Assembly (NCBI RefSeq): GCF_030450125.1
Contig: NZ_CP123923.1
Coordinates: 6,271,501-6,335,500, forward strand
Length of the DNA stretch: 64,000 bases
Direction: 5' to 3'
Source: Streptomyces sp. WP-1
GTDB lineage: Bacteria > Actinomycetota > Actinomycetes > Streptomycetales > Streptomycetaceae
The position numbers and the translations under genes are program-made. Positions 6,794 to 15,693 of this stretch are shown here, piece after piece (positions within the stretch are counted from its first letter, which is position 1; every line of letters starts with the position of its first letter). The notes beneath the pieces are model-generated. The model ran no database searches and was not told the DNA's origin. It was given only the letters and a program-made list of their open reading frames with translations.

Positions 6794-7582
6794 ATGTCTG
6801 ATGCTGCGCAGCCCACCGCTGCCGAGGTACGCGCCGCCGCCGAGGCGATCAAGACCGCGCTCGACCGTCACCTGGCGGCGGTCGAACGCAGGTCAGGAGA
6901 CGACGACCCGGCCGTTTTCGAGGCGTTCAACCAGCTGGCCGCGGCCGCCGAGGTGTACGACGAGCTGCTCTACGACCGCTACGACGAGGTCACCCCCTTC
7001 GAGATCCCCGGCGCCGACGAGACGCTGCCGCCGTACGCGGGCCCCGAGGAACCCCACGCGATCAGCGTGCTGATCCGCCGCGACTACACGGTGGCGGAGC
7101 CCCAGCGGCTGCTGGCCCAGGCCGAGCGGGTCGAGGCCGCGGAGGACTTCGAGGATCTCGCCGGTCTGGACGAGGACGCCGCCGGCACCGTCCCCGGGGC
7201 GCTGGGCCTGCTCTTCGGCGAGTTCGAACCGGACGAGATCGCCTCCCGGCACAAGGAGTTCGGCCTGGAGGAGGGCGACTCCACGCTCTGGGTCACCGCG
7301 GCCGACGAGGCCCCGGAGGCGGGGGAGTGGCTGGAGGCCCCCTTCGAGCACTTCGACCCGCAGGCGGTGGTGTGCCGCTTCGACGTCAGCGCGGTGTTCG
7401 ACGACGAGGACGACGAACACGACGAGCACGACGAGCACGACGAGCACGACGCCGCCGACCCGGATGCCGAGGACGACGACATCGAGTTCGTGGACGACGA
7501 GGACCTGGACGAGACCGAGGACGAGCACGGAGGCGAGCACGGCGAGGCCGGCGGCGCGGCCGTCCGGGGCGCCGGCAGGTGA
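6794..7582 (+). CDS. Conserved acidic hypothetical protein
   Basis: The protein has 262 aa from ATG 6794. The first 200 residues form a soluble domain (YDELLYDRYDEVTPFEIPGA, then WLEAPFEHFDPQAVVCRFDV). The last 60 are extremely acidic with a DEH tandem repeat. The start is chosen because a TAGCGT element (6781-6786) ends 8 nt upstream and no ribosome binding site is present, fitting a leaderless mRNA. I do not recognise a function. The acidic tail could bind cations or basic partners. Confidence 0.75.
   Translation: MSDAAQPTAAEVRAAAEAIKTALDRHLAAVERRSGDDDPAVFEAFNQLAAAAEVYDELLYDRYDEVTPFEIPGADETLPPYAGPEEPHAISVLIRRDYTVAEPQRLLAQAERVEAAEDFEDLAGLDEDAAGTVPGALGLLFGEFEPDEIASRHKEFGLEEGDSTLWVTAADEAPEAGEWLEAPFEHFDPQAVVCRFDVSAVFDDEDDEHDEHDEHDEHDAADPDAEDDDIEFVDDEDLDETEDEHGGEHGEAGGAAVRGAGR
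7412..7447 (+). repeat. Four 9-bp tandem repeats encoding D-E-H
   Basis: The unit GACGAGCAC occurs four times in a row, the first with one change (GACGAACAC), inside the acidic tail of the gene at 6794. Copy number is likely variable between strains through slippage. Confidence 0.9.
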
Positions 7583-7674
7583 CCTCGGCGGCGGTGCCGT
7601 GACGGCGCGAAGCCGGTACGGCGCCGCCGCACGGCGCCGCCTCGGATGATCCTCACCACGTCGGCGCCGGGGAC

Positions 7675-10056
7675 TCAGTCCGTCGGGGGCTGCGGGCGCA
7701 GCAGGGTCGCCAGCCGCGTCGTACGGGGCTTGGCCGGGATCTCCGCGACCGCTCGCGGCAGCGCCCCCTCCACGCCGTGGACCACGGAGAGATGCCGCTC
7801 GCCCCGGCCGAACGCCGTGTACACCCACGGCCTGCTCAGCGTCTGCGCCGCGTCGCCGGGCAGCACCACGACCGCCGCGGGCCAGCGCCCGCCCACCGCC
7901 TGGTGCGCGGTCAGCGCCCATCCGTGCCGCACCGACCCCTCCACCCGCTCCCGCGGTACGGCCACGGGGGCGCCCGCGCAGGACAGGTGCAGCCCCTCGG
8001 CATCGGCCTTCACCACGGTGCCCGGCAGGGTCCGTCCGGGGGCGGGGGAGTAGGCGATCCGGTCGCCGGGGTCGAAGCCGCCGAACCGGCCGGGGCCGGG
8101 GTTGAGGCGCTCCTTCAGGGCGGAGTTGAGAGCCCGGGTACCGGCCGCGCCGCCATGGCCCGGCGTGATCACCACCGTGTCCTCGACGGGCACCCCGAAG
8201 GCGCGCGGCACCGAGTCCGCGACCAGCTGCACCGTGCGGTGCACGGCCTCGCCCGCGTCCCGCACCGGCACGATCACGACCTCCTTGCCGGGCGCCTCGA
8301 CCTGGTTCAGCTCGCCGATGCCGATCCCGGAGACCAGCTCGCCGATCGGACCCGGGTCGGGCAGCCGGGAGGCGAGCTGGGGGCAGGCGCGGGCCGCGAG
8401 CAGATCGGCGAAGACCCGTCCCGGACCGGCCGACCACAGCAGCGCCGGATCCCCGCTGAGCACCAGCCGCGCCCCGTCGGGCAGCGACTCCACCAGCATC
8501 GCCGCGCTCTCCACGTCGAGTTGGGGCGCGTCCAGCACGATCAGCAGATCCAGCTCCAGCGCTCCGTCGCCGTCCCGGCCCGGTCCCTCGGCACCGGCCA
8601 GCAGACCCGCGACCGTACCCACGCCCGCCCCGCGCGTCGGCGGCAGCGCGGCGAGACGGTCGCGGCCGTCGGGGGTGTGGCACACGGCGAGGGCCCGCAG
8701 GCCCGCGTCCCGGGCGGCGCCGAGCAGGGCGGCCGGTTCGGCGCGCGAGGCGTCGCCGCCGGTGTGCAGGACCAGGCCGTGCCCGGCGACCGCGCGGGCC
8801 AGCTCGGCGGCGCCGCCCGACAACTCCGCGACGACCGGCGCCCAGGCCTCCCCGGCGTCCTGGGACGGGGAGTTGATCAGCCGGGCCAGGCCGTCGGCGA
8901 GGCTCTCCTCGGCCATGGCGTACCGCTCCAGGGCGATGAGCACCCGCACCGGGCGCTCCGCCGCCTCTTCCTCCTCGTCGTCCGCCGCCCGCGCGGCCGG
9001 GGCGCCCGCCTCCTCCAGGGCGTCCTCGAACACCAGCGCCTCGCCCTCGGCGAGGGTGCTCTGCACGGCCTCGTCCGGGTCCGGCACGCCCCGCTGGGCC
9101 AGGGCCGCGGTGAGCGCGGGCAGCTCCAGGGCGGTGTGTCCGGCGAGGGCCGCCTGCTCCAGCAGCCAGACCGTCACCGCCCGCCCCCGCCGCTCGTCCC
9201 GCGGGCCGCACTCGGCGCCGAGCAGCGCCCGCGCGAAGCCGTCCGCCTGCTCGGGCCGCACCCCCGGGAGCCGCAGCAACTGCCAGGGGTCCTCCCGCAG
9301 CACATCGCCCGCGCCCTCGCCGAGCACCAGGGCCGCCTGCTGCCCCAGCGCCTCCGGCGCCCCACCCCGCGCGAGCACCTGTCGTACGGCCTCCACCGTC
9401 TGCGGCGAGGGCCCGACCGGGGCGGCCGCGGGGGCGGGCGCGGGCCGCTCCTGGCGCACCGGCTCCGGTACGGGTGCGGGACGGACCGGGGCGGTCGCGG
9501 GGCCCGGCTCGGGTGCCCGCTCGGGCGCGGGCCGCGCGGGCTGTGCGAACACCGTGGACGCCGGCTTCTTGCCCCCCTCCACCGCCCGGACCGCGGCCAG
9601 CAGATCGGCCGCCGTCCCGCTCAGCTTGGCGCCGCTCTCCACGGGCCCCCTGCGCTCCGCCTTGCGCCGCTCGATCCGCTCCCGCTCCAGCCGCTGCGCG
9701 GCCAACTCGGCCGCCGCCTCGGACAGCTCCGGCTTCCCGGCACCCTCGGCCACCGGTCCGGCCGACCCATCCGACTCCGCCTCCTCGGCCGACCCGGTCG
9801 GCTCCGCCGTCTCCGCCCCCTCGGCCGGCTCCGCCGTCTCCTCGCCCGCGCCGCCGTCCTCCACCTCGGACGTCTCGGGCGCTCCGGATGCCTCGGACAC
9901 GTCGGACACCTCGGACGCACCCTCACCGCCGTCCGCCGCGAGACCGTCCCCGGCCACCCCGGCCACCCCGTCCGGCGCCTCCGGCGCGCCCTGCGCCTCC
10001 GGCATCTCCGGCGTCCCCGGCCCCGTTTCCTCCGTGGTCTCCGGTTCCGTGCTCAC
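7675..10056 (-). CDS. RecD2-like helix-hairpin-helix ATPase-fold protein with degenerate ATPase motifs
   Basis: The protein has 793 aa. The first ~240 residues are a low-complexity Glu/Ala/Pro-rich region. Then comes a RecD2-type N-terminal region with HHH-like sequence (DPWQLLRLPGVRPEQADGF) and LLEQAALAGHTALELP. A helicase core with the RecD2 motif order follows, but key residues are replaced. Walker A GGPGTGKT-like is GGDASRAE at about residue 430, motif II DEAS-like is LDAPQLD, and motif III GDPDQL-like is GDPALL. The C-terminal LTAHQAVGGRW and YTAFGRG are weakened copies of LTVHKSQGSEF and YTALTRA. It probably cannot hydrolyse ATP and may be a structural or DNA-binding paralog. The GTG start overlaps the upstream aldo/keto reductase stop by 4 nt. 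Confidence 0.75.
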   Translation of the reverse strand: MSTEPETTEETGPGTPEMPEAQGAPEAPDGVAGVAGDGLAADGGEGASEVSDVSEASGAPETSEVEDGGAGEETAEPAEGAETAEPTGSAEEAESDGSAGPVAEGAGKPELSEAAAELAAQRLERERIERRKAERRGPVESGAKLSGTAADLLAAVRAVEGGKKPASTVFAQPARPAPERAPEPGPATAPVRPAPVPEPVRQERPAPAPAAAPVGPSPQTVEAVRQVLARGGAPEALGQQAALVLGEGAGDVLREDPWQLLRLPGVRPEQADGFARALLGAECGPRDERRGRAVTVWLLEQAALAGHTALELPALTAALAQRGVPDPDEAVQSTLAEGEALVFEDALEEAGAPAARAADDEEEEAAERPVRVLIALERYAMAEESLADGLARLINSPSQDAGEAWAPVVAELSGGAAELARAVAGHGLVLHTGGDASRAEPAALLGAARDAGLRALAVCHTPDGRDRLAALPPTRGAGVGTVAGLLAGAEGPGRDGDGALELDLLIVLDAPQLDVESAAMLVESLPDGARLVLSGDPALLWSAGPGRVFADLLAARACPQLASRLPDPGPIGELVSGIGIGELNQVEAPGKEVVIVPVRDAGEAVHRTVQLVADSVPRAFGVPVEDTVVITPGHGGAAGTRALNSALKERLNPGPGRFGGFDPGDRIAYSPAPGRTLPGTVVKADAEGLHLSCAGAPVAVPRERVEGSVRHGWALTAHQAVGGRWPAAVVVLPGDAAQTLSRPWVYTAFGRGERHLSVVHGVEGALPRAVAEIPAKPRTTRLATLLRPQPPTD

Positions 10057-11036
10057 AGCGTGCTCCAGTCGTGATCGGGATAGCGGTGCAAGGGCGCCGA
10101 CACATCGTCCAGCGCCCGGCAGATCTCGTCAGGAAGACTAAGCGCCTCCACTGACAACGCCGCCGTGAGCTGCTGCGCGGTGCGCGCGCCGACGATCGGG
10201 GCGGTGACCCCGGGGCGGTCGCGGACCCAGGCCAGCGCCACCTGGAGCGGGGTGACCGCGAGCCCGTCGGCGGCCGTCGTCACCGCGTCGACGATGCGGG
10301 TCGCCGTGTCGTCCAGATACGGCTCCACGAACGGCGCCAGATGATCGGAGGCGCCGCGCGAGTCCGCGGGCGTGTTGTGCCGGTACTTTCCGGTCAGCAC
10401 GCCCCGGCCCAGCGGCGAGGAGGGCAGCAGGCCCACGCCCAGGTCCAGCGCGGCGGGCAGCACCTCGCGCTCCACGCCCCGCTGGAGCAGCGAGTACTCC
10501 ATCTGCGTGCTGGCCAGCCGGGTGCGGGTGCCCGGCGCCGCGAGCTGCCAGGTGGCCGCCTTGGCGAGCTGCCAGCCACAGAAGTTGGACACGCCCGCGT
10601 ACCGGGCCCGGCCGCTGGCCACCGCTATGTCGAGGGCCTGGAGCGTCTCCTCCAGCGGGGTCCCGGGGTCGTACGCGTGGATGTGCCACAGGTCCACATG
10701 GTCCGTGCCCAGGCGGACCAGGGAGGCGTCCAGCGCGGCGAGCAGATGGCCCCGGGAGCCGTCGAAGCGGCGCCCGGGGTCCGGGACGCTGCCCGCCTTC
10801 GTGGAGATGACCAGGTCGCGGCGCGGTACGAGCCGTTCCATCAGCCGCCCGAGCAGATACTCCGCCTCCCCGCCGCCGTACACGTCCGCCGTGTCGACGA
10901 GGGTGCCGCCGGCCTCCCAGAACGCCTTGAGCATGTCCGCGGCGTCATGCTCTTCGGTGTCCCGGCCCCAGGTGAGGGTGCCGAGTCCGATCCGGGACAC
11001 GCGCAGGCCGGTACGGCCGAGATGCCTCTGCTCCAT
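10053..11036 (-). CDS. Aldo/keto reductase
   Basis: The protein has 327 aa and is full length for the AKR family. The catalytic tetrad is visible: Asp48 and Tyr53 in LVDTADVYG, Lys80 in ISTKAG, and His120 in DLWHIHAYD. The C-terminal NADPH-binding segment carries IVGARTAQQL. It reduces aldehydes or ketones with NADPH; the substrate is not known. Its stop codon overlaps the GTG of the RecD2-like gene, an odd functional pairing that suggests co-transcription. The ATG start opens directly on the family N-terminus. Confidence 0.9.
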   Translation of the reverse strand: MEQRHLGRTGLRVSRIGLGTLTWGRDTEEHDAADMLKAFWEAGGTLVDTADVYGGGEAEYLLGRLMERLVPRRDLVISTKAGSVPDPGRRFDGSRGHLLAALDASLVRLGTDHVDLWHIHAYDPGTPLEETLQALDIAVASGRARYAGVSNFCGWQLAKAATWQLAAPGTRTRLASTQMEYSLLQRGVEREVLPAALDLGVGLLPSSPLGRGVLTGKYRHNTPADSRGASDHLAPFVEPYLDDTATRIVDAVTTAADGLAVTPLQVALAWVRDRPGVTAPIVGARTAQQLTAALSVEALSLPDEICRALDDVSAPLHRYPDHDWSTL

Positions 11037-11175
11037 GACCGCGAGATTACTGGCCGGAACGAGCGGGGCGGGAAGCCTGTGGACAACTCGCGCGGGCCCG
11101 CACGGGGCGCCGCCCGCGCCCCCGCGCTAAGGTCTGCGCCACAGGGACGTTACTCACGGGTAAGGGGAATCGGCC

Positions 11176-12231
11176 ATGCAACTCGGACTCAACCTCGGCT
11201 ACTGGGGTGCCGGAATGGACGGCGACAATCTGGCCGTGGCGCAGGAGGCCGACCGGCTGGGCTACGCCGTGTGCTGGGCAGCCGAGGCGTACGGCTCCGA
11301 CGCGGCCACCGTGCTCAGCTGGGTCGCCGCCCAGACCGAGCGCATCGACGTCGGCTCGGCCATCTTCCAGATCCCGGCCCGCCAGCCGGCGATGACCGCG
11401 ATGACGGCGGCCACCCTGGACACCCTCTCCGGCGGCCGCTTCCGGCTCGGCCTCGGCGTCTCCGGGCCCCAGGTCTCGGAGGGCTGGTACGGCGTCAGGT
11501 TCGACAAGCCGCTGGCCCGTACCCGCGAGTACGTGGAGATCGTCCGCAAGGCGATGACCCGTCAGCGGCTGTCGTACGAGGGCGAGCACTGGACGCTGCC
11601 GCTGCCCGGCGGTCCGGGCAAGCCGATCAAGCTGACCGTGCACCCGCAGCGCGAGCACATCCCGCTGTACATCGCGGCGATCGGCCCGAAGAACCTGGAG
11701 CAGACCGGCGAGATCGCCGACGGCGCCCTGCTGATCTTCCCCGCCGCCGAGCACCTGGAGGAGACCACCCTCACGCATCTGCGCGCGGGCCGGGAGAAGG
11801 CGGGCAAGACCCTCGACGGGTTCGACATCTGCCCGACCCTGCCGCTCGCCGTCGGAGACGACAAGGACGTGGCCGCGCTCGCCGACACCTTCCGCCCCTA
11901 CACCGCGCTGTACGTCGGCGGCATGGGCAGCGCCAAGCAGAACTTCTACAACAAGCTGGCGCAGCGCATGGGGTACGAGCGGGAGGCCGCCGAGATCCAG
12001 GAGAAGTACCTGTCCGGGGACAAGCAGGGGGCGGCCGCCGCGATCCCGCAGGACCTCATCGACAAGACCACGCTGCTGGGCTCCGTCGACCGCATCGCGG
12101 ATCGCATGAAGGCGTACGCCGAGGCCGGTGTCACCACCCTCAGCCTCGCGCCCGCCGGGTTCACCCTGGAAGAGCGGCTCGCCTCCCTGCGCACCGGCAC
12201 GGAGGCCCTGGAGCGCGCCGGGCTCGCCTGA
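11176..12231 (+). CDS. LLM-class F420-dependent oxidoreductase
   Basis: The protein has 351 aa with the TIM-barrel luciferase-like fold. It opens MQLGLNLGYWG, has the SAIFQIPARQPAMTAM strand typical of F420-dependent LLM enzymes, RFRLGLGVSGPQ, and the C-terminal TTLSLAPAG barrel strand. It likely uses coenzyme F420, which streptomycetes make, in a reduction or dehydrogenation of unknown substrate. A ribosome binding site (AAGGGGA) precedes the ATG. It is divergent from the aldo/keto reductase, with a 139-nt shared promoter region. Confidence 0.88.
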   Translation: MQLGLNLGYWGAGMDGDNLAVAQEADRLGYAVCWAAEAYGSDAATVLSWVAAQTERIDVGSAIFQIPARQPAMTAMTAATLDTLSGGRFRLGLGVSGPQVSEGWYGVRFDKPLARTREYVEIVRKAMTRQRLSYEGEHWTLPLPGGPGKPIKLTVHPQREHIPLYIAAIGPKNLEQTGEIADGALLIFPAAEHLEETTLTHLRAGREKAGKTLDGFDICPTLPLAVGDDKDVAALADTFRPYTALYVGGMGSAKQNFYNKLAQRMGYEREAAEIQEKYLSGDKQGAAAAIPQDLIDKTTLLGSVDRIADRMKAYAEAGVTTLSLAPAGFTLEERLASLRTGTEALERAGLA

Positions 12232-12245
12232 GCCGGAAGTCTTCC

Positions 12246-12288
12246 ACGGCCGTGGTGGGAGCTCGGGGGTCTTCCCCGCCACGGCCGT
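12246..12288 (+). terminator. Terminator between the LLM oxidoreductase and corA (convergent)
   Basis: ACGGCCGTGG (12246-12255) pairs with CCACGGCCGT (12279-12288), with further partial pairing inside. There is no T-tract; such stems commonly end transcripts in streptomycetes. Confidence 0.6.
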
Positions 12289-12370
12289 CACCGGGAACAA
12301 CGCGCCCGGCGACGAGCGGTTACGACTCCCCGGCCCCTTCTTGCCGGGCCGCCCCCGCGGCCGGGGCGGC

Positions 12371-13381
12371 TCACAGCCACTCGCGGCGCTTGAACAGCCG
12401 GTACAGGACCACCTCCAGCAGCGCCATCACCACGATCACCGCCGGGTACGACCACAGCCAGTGCAGTTCGGGCATGTGGTCGAAGTTCATGCCGTAGATC
12501 CCGGCGATCATCGTGGGCACCGCCGCCATCGCCGCCCAGGCGGAGATCTTGCGCATGTCGTCGTTCTGCCGCACGCTCGTCTGCGCCAGATGCGCCGAGA
12601 GCACGTCCGACACCAGCCGGTCCAGGCCCTCCACCGACTCGTTGACGCGGGCGAGATGGTCGCCGACGTCCCGGAAGAACGGCCGCGCCTCCTCGTGCAC
12701 GAACGGCACCCCGCTGCCCGAGCCGAGCGGCCCCGTCCCCGCCAGCCGGTTCAGCGGCACCGTCAGCGGCCCGGTCGCCCGGCGGAACTCCACGATCTGC
12801 CGCTTGAAGCCGTAGATCCGCGAGGCGGTGTTGCGCGCGCCGCCCCCTTCGGGCCGGAACACCTCCGCCTCCACCTCCTCCAGATCCGTCTGGAGCTCGG
12901 TCGCCACCTCCAGGTACCGGTCCACGATGGCGTCGGCGATCGCGTACAGCACCGAGGTGGGCCCCTTGTGGAGCATCTCCGGCTCCTCCTCCAGCCGGTG
13001 CCGCACCGCCGCGAGCGGCGACGCCTCACCGTGCCGCACCGTCACCACGAAGCAGTCGCCGACGAAGACCATCACCTCTCCCGCCGAGACCGTGTCGCTC
13101 GCCGGTTCGTACCCGACCGGCTTCAGCACCACGAACAGCGAATCCTCGTACACCTCCAGTTTGGGCCGCTGATGAGCCTTGAGGGCGTCCTCCACCGCCA
13201 GCGGGTGCAGCCCGAACTCCTGGGTCACCAGGTCGAACTCCCGCTCGGACGGCTCGTACAGCCCGATCCACACGAACCCGCCCGCCGCCCGCGCCTCGGC
13301 GAGCGCGTCGGACAGATCCTCCGGACCCTCGGTCCGCTTTCCATGCCGGTAGATGGCACAGTCGACGATCACGGAGCGCAT
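12371..13381 (-). CDS. corA: CorA-type magnesium/cobalt transporter
   Basis: The protein has 336 aa. A large N-terminal cytosolic domain precedes two C-terminal transmembrane helices. The CorA signature GMN is at residues 297-299 (AGIYGMNFDHMPEL), with the basic tail RLFKRREWL after the last helix. It forms homopentameric Mg2+ channels in the plasma membrane, gated by intracellular Mg2+. It is convergent with the LLM gene and divergent from the phosphatase gene at 13435. Confidence 0.93.
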   Translation of the reverse strand: MRSVIVDCAIYRHGKRTEGPEDLSDALAEARAAGGFVWIGLYEPSEREFDLVTQEFGLHPLAVEDALKAHQRPKLEVYEDSLFVVLKPVGYEPASDTVSAGEVMVFVGDCFVVTVRHGEASPLAAVRHRLEEEPEMLHKGPTSVLYAIADAIVDRYLEVATELQTDLEEVEAEVFRPEGGGARNTASRIYGFKRQIVEFRRATGPLTVPLNRLAGTGPLGSGSGVPFVHEEARPFFRDVGDHLARVNESVEGLDRLVSDVLSAHLAQTSVRQNDDMRKISAWAAMAAVPTMIAGIYGMNFDHMPELHWLWSYPAVIVVMALLEVVLYRLFKRREWL

Positions 13382-13434
13382 TCTCCCTTCACGAGATCAC
13401 CGGCGCACCATCTGATGCGCCTACCCTGGTCCGC

Positions 13435-14121
13435 ATGCCCACGCTGATCCTCGTAAGGCACGGACGTTCCACCGCCAACACTTCCGGCGTGCTCGCCGGC
13501 TGGACGCCGGGGGTCTCCCTGGACGAGCGGGGCACCGCCCAGGCCGCCGCCCTGCCCGCCCGCCTCGCCGCCCTGCCGCTGGCCGAGATCGTCACCAGCC
13601 CGCTCCAGCGCTGCCAGGAGACCCTGGCCCCGCTCCTCGCCGCCCGCCCCGGCCTGACCCCCCACACCGACGACCGGATCGGGGAGTGCCACTACGGCGA
13701 CTGGTCCGGCCGCAAGCTCGCCGAGCTCAAGGACGAGCCGCTGATGGAGGTCGTCCAGGCCCACCCCTCCGCCGCCGCCTTCCCCGGCGGCGAGTCCATG
13801 CGCGCCATGCAGACCCGCGCCGCCGAGGCCGTACGCGAGTGGAACGCGCGCGTCGAACGCGACCACGGCGCCGACGCCACCTACCTGATGTGCTCCCACG
13901 GCGACATCATCAAATCCCTGGTCGCCGACGCCCTCGGCCTCCATCTCGACCTCTTCCAGCGGATCTCCGTGGAGCCGTGTTCCGTGACCGCGATCCGTTA
14001 CACCCGGCTTCGCCCCTTCCTCGTCCGCCTCGGCGACACCGGTGATCTCGCCTCGCTCGCCCCGCGCGAGGCGCACCCCGACGGCGACGCACCGGTCGGT
14101 GGCGGTGCGGGCGCACCGTGA
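13435..14121 (+). CDS. Histidine phosphatase (MSMEG_4193-type phosphoglycerate mutase-like)
   Basis: The protein has 228 aa. The N-terminal LVRHGRSTANTSG carries the phospho-accepting His in the RHG motif. The second catalytic His lies in YLMCSHGDIIKS, and ECHYGDWSG completes the active site. From memory, this subfamily is found beside DUF3090 and the kinase-like gene in many actinobacteria, as here. The substrate is unknown. TACCCT (13422-13427) ends 8 nt before the ATG and there is no ribosome binding site, so the mRNA is probably leaderless. It leads the set phosphatase-DUF3090-kinase-like-mshC. Confidence 0.88.
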   Translation: MPTLILVRHGRSTANTSGVLAGWTPGVSLDERGTAQAAALPARLAALPLAEIVTSPLQRCQETLAPLLAARPGLTPHTDDRIGECHYGDWSGRKLAELKDEPLMEVVQAHPSAAAFPGGESMRAMQTRAAEAVREWNARVERDHGADATYLMCSHGDIIKSLVADALGLHLDLFQRISVEPCSVTAIRYTRLRPFLVRLGDTGDLASLAPREAHPDGDAPVGGGAGAP

Positions 14122-14218
14122 TCGTCGCCCGCAGTAGGGTGAAGCGGTCCGCGCCGCCGCGTATCCGCAGCGGCCCGCACACGCACCGCCGTAACTCTCG
14201 ACCCAATGGAGACAGGAC

Positions 14219-14809
14219 GTGTCCCGTCAGGTGTTCCTCTACGATCCGCCGGACCGCTTCGTGGCCGGCACGGTCGGACTGCCCGGACGCCGTACGTTCT
14301 TCCTCCAGGCCATGGCGGGTCCCCGGGTGACCAGCGTGGCCCTGGAGAAGACCCAGGTCGCCGCGCTCGCCGAGCGCATGGACGAACTCCTGGACGAGGT
14401 GGTGCGCCGCAGCGGCGGCAGCGCCTCCGTCCCGGCCATGGCGCCCAACGAGATCTCCGACACCGCCCCGCTGGAGACCCCCGTCGAGGAGGAGTTCCGG
14501 GTCGGCACCATGGCCCTGGCCTGGGACGCCGAGGAACAGCGCATGGTCGTGGAGGCGCAGGCCCTGGTGGAGCTGGACGCCGACACCGAGGAGGACCTCG
14601 CCGAGGCCGAGGAACGGCTGCTCCAGGACGAGGAGAACGGACCCCCGATGCTGCGGGTCCGGCTGACCGGCGCGCAGGCCCGTGCCTTCGCCAAGCGCGC
14701 CCTCGACGTCGTCAACGCCGGGCGGCCGCCGTGCCCGCTGTGCAGCCTCCCGCTCGATCCGGAAGGACACGTATGCCCGCGCCAGAACGGATACCGCCGC
14801 GGGGCGTGA
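14219..14809 (+). CDS. DUF3090 family protein
   Basis: The protein has 196 aa. The N-terminus (VFLYDPPDRFVAGTVG, then RTFFLQA) and the C-terminal CPLCSLPLDPEGHVCPRQNG, with two CxxC-like pairs, match DUF3090. The Cys set could hold zinc. Function is unknown, but linkage to the phosphatase and the kinase-like gene is conserved in actinobacteria (recalled). The GTG start has GGAGACAGGA upstream. Its 3' end overlaps the next gene by 37 nt, so the two are translationally linked. Confidence 0.9.
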   Translation: MSRQVFLYDPPDRFVAGTVGLPGRRTFFLQAMAGPRVTSVALEKTQVAALAERMDELLDEVVRRSGGSASVPAMAPNEISDTAPLETPVEEEFRVGTMALAWDAEEQRMVVEAQALVELDADTEEDLAEAEERLLQDEENGPPMLRVRLTGAQARAFAKRALDVVNAGRPPCPLCSLPLDPEGHVCPRQNGYRRGA

Positions 14810-15600
14810 CCGCCGCCGACCCGGGCGCCGCCGAACTGCTCGCCCGCGGTGAGCTGACCGTGCGCGGCCGCATCCGCGACGCCTCCAACGCCGCCCTGTA
14901 CTGCACCGTCGCCCAGGACGGCCGGGAAGCCGGCTGCGTCTACAAGCCGGTGGCGGGGGAGCGGCCCCTGTGGGACTTCCCCGACGGCACCCTCGCCGCC
15001 CGGGAGGTCGCCGCCTACGAGGTCTCCGAGGCCACCGGCTGGGGCCTCGTCCCGCCCACCGTGCTGCGCGACGGCCCCTACGGCGAGGGCATGTGCCAGC
15101 TGTGGATCGAGGTCTCCCCGGAGCCCGAACTCCTCGCCCTGGTCGACGGCGAGGAGCCCGAGCCCGGCTGGAAGGCCATCGGCTTCGCCGAGGTCGGCGA
15201 GGGCCGCACCGCGCTGCTCGTGCACGCCGACGACGAGCGGCTGCGCCGGCTCGCCGTCCTGGACGCCGTGATCAACAACGCCGACCGCAAGGGCGGCCAT
15301 CTGCTGCCCACCGCCGACGGCCGGCTCTACGGCATCGACCACGGGGTCACCTTCAACGCCGAGGACAAGCTGCGCACCCTGCTGTGGGGCTGGGCGGGCG
15401 AGCCCCTCACCGCCGAGGCCGTCGGGGTCCTCAAACGGCTCGGCGACGCCCTGGACGGCGATCTGGGCGAGCGCCTCGCCCCGCTGATCACCGCCGCGGA
15501 ACTGGACGCCACCCGCGCCCGCGTCGCCGCCCTCCTCGCCTCCGGGCTGCACCCGGAACCCGGCGGGGACTGGCCGGCGATCCCCTGGCCGCCCGTGTGA
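14773..15600 (+). CDS. PI3/PI4-kinase-like conserved protein (TIGR03843-type)
   Basis: The protein has 275 aa from ATG 14773, chosen because of the GGAAGGA ribosome binding site 5 nt upstream. Kinase-like hallmarks are GCVYKPVAGERPLWDFPDG (phosphate-anchor Lys), VLDAVINNADRKGGHLL, where the NxDRK segment is the catalytic loop, and GIDHGVTFN as the metal-binding motif. This fits the distant PI3/PI4-kinase-like family found in actinobacteria next to DUF3090 and mshC. Whether it phosphorylates a small molecule or a protein is unknown. It overlaps DUF3090, and mshC follows within 93 nt. Confidence 0.82.
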   Translation: MPAPERIPPRGVTAADPGAAELLARGELTVRGRIRDASNAALYCTVAQDGREAGCVYKPVAGERPLWDFPDGTLAAREVAAYEVSEATGWGLVPPTVLRDGPYGEGMCQLWIEVSPEPELLALVDGEEPEPGWKAIGFAEVGEGRTALLVHADDERLRRLAVLDAVINNADRKGGHLLPTADGRLYGIDHGVTFNAEDKLRTLLWGWAGEPLTAEAVGVLKRLGDALDGDLGERLAPLITAAELDATRARVAALLASGLHPEPGGDWPAIPWPPV

Positions 15601-15693
15601 GCACAGTGCGGCCGAAGATACAAGAGCGCCCGACCGGCCATCCGGCTCGATCCCGGTCGTGTGTGCCTCGCGCGGCCGGTTAGGCTCATGTAC

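Noticed and set aside
7412..7447. Tandem 9-bp units as a CRISPR-like or regulatory array
   Set aside because: They are coding DEH repeats inside one gene, with no spacers.
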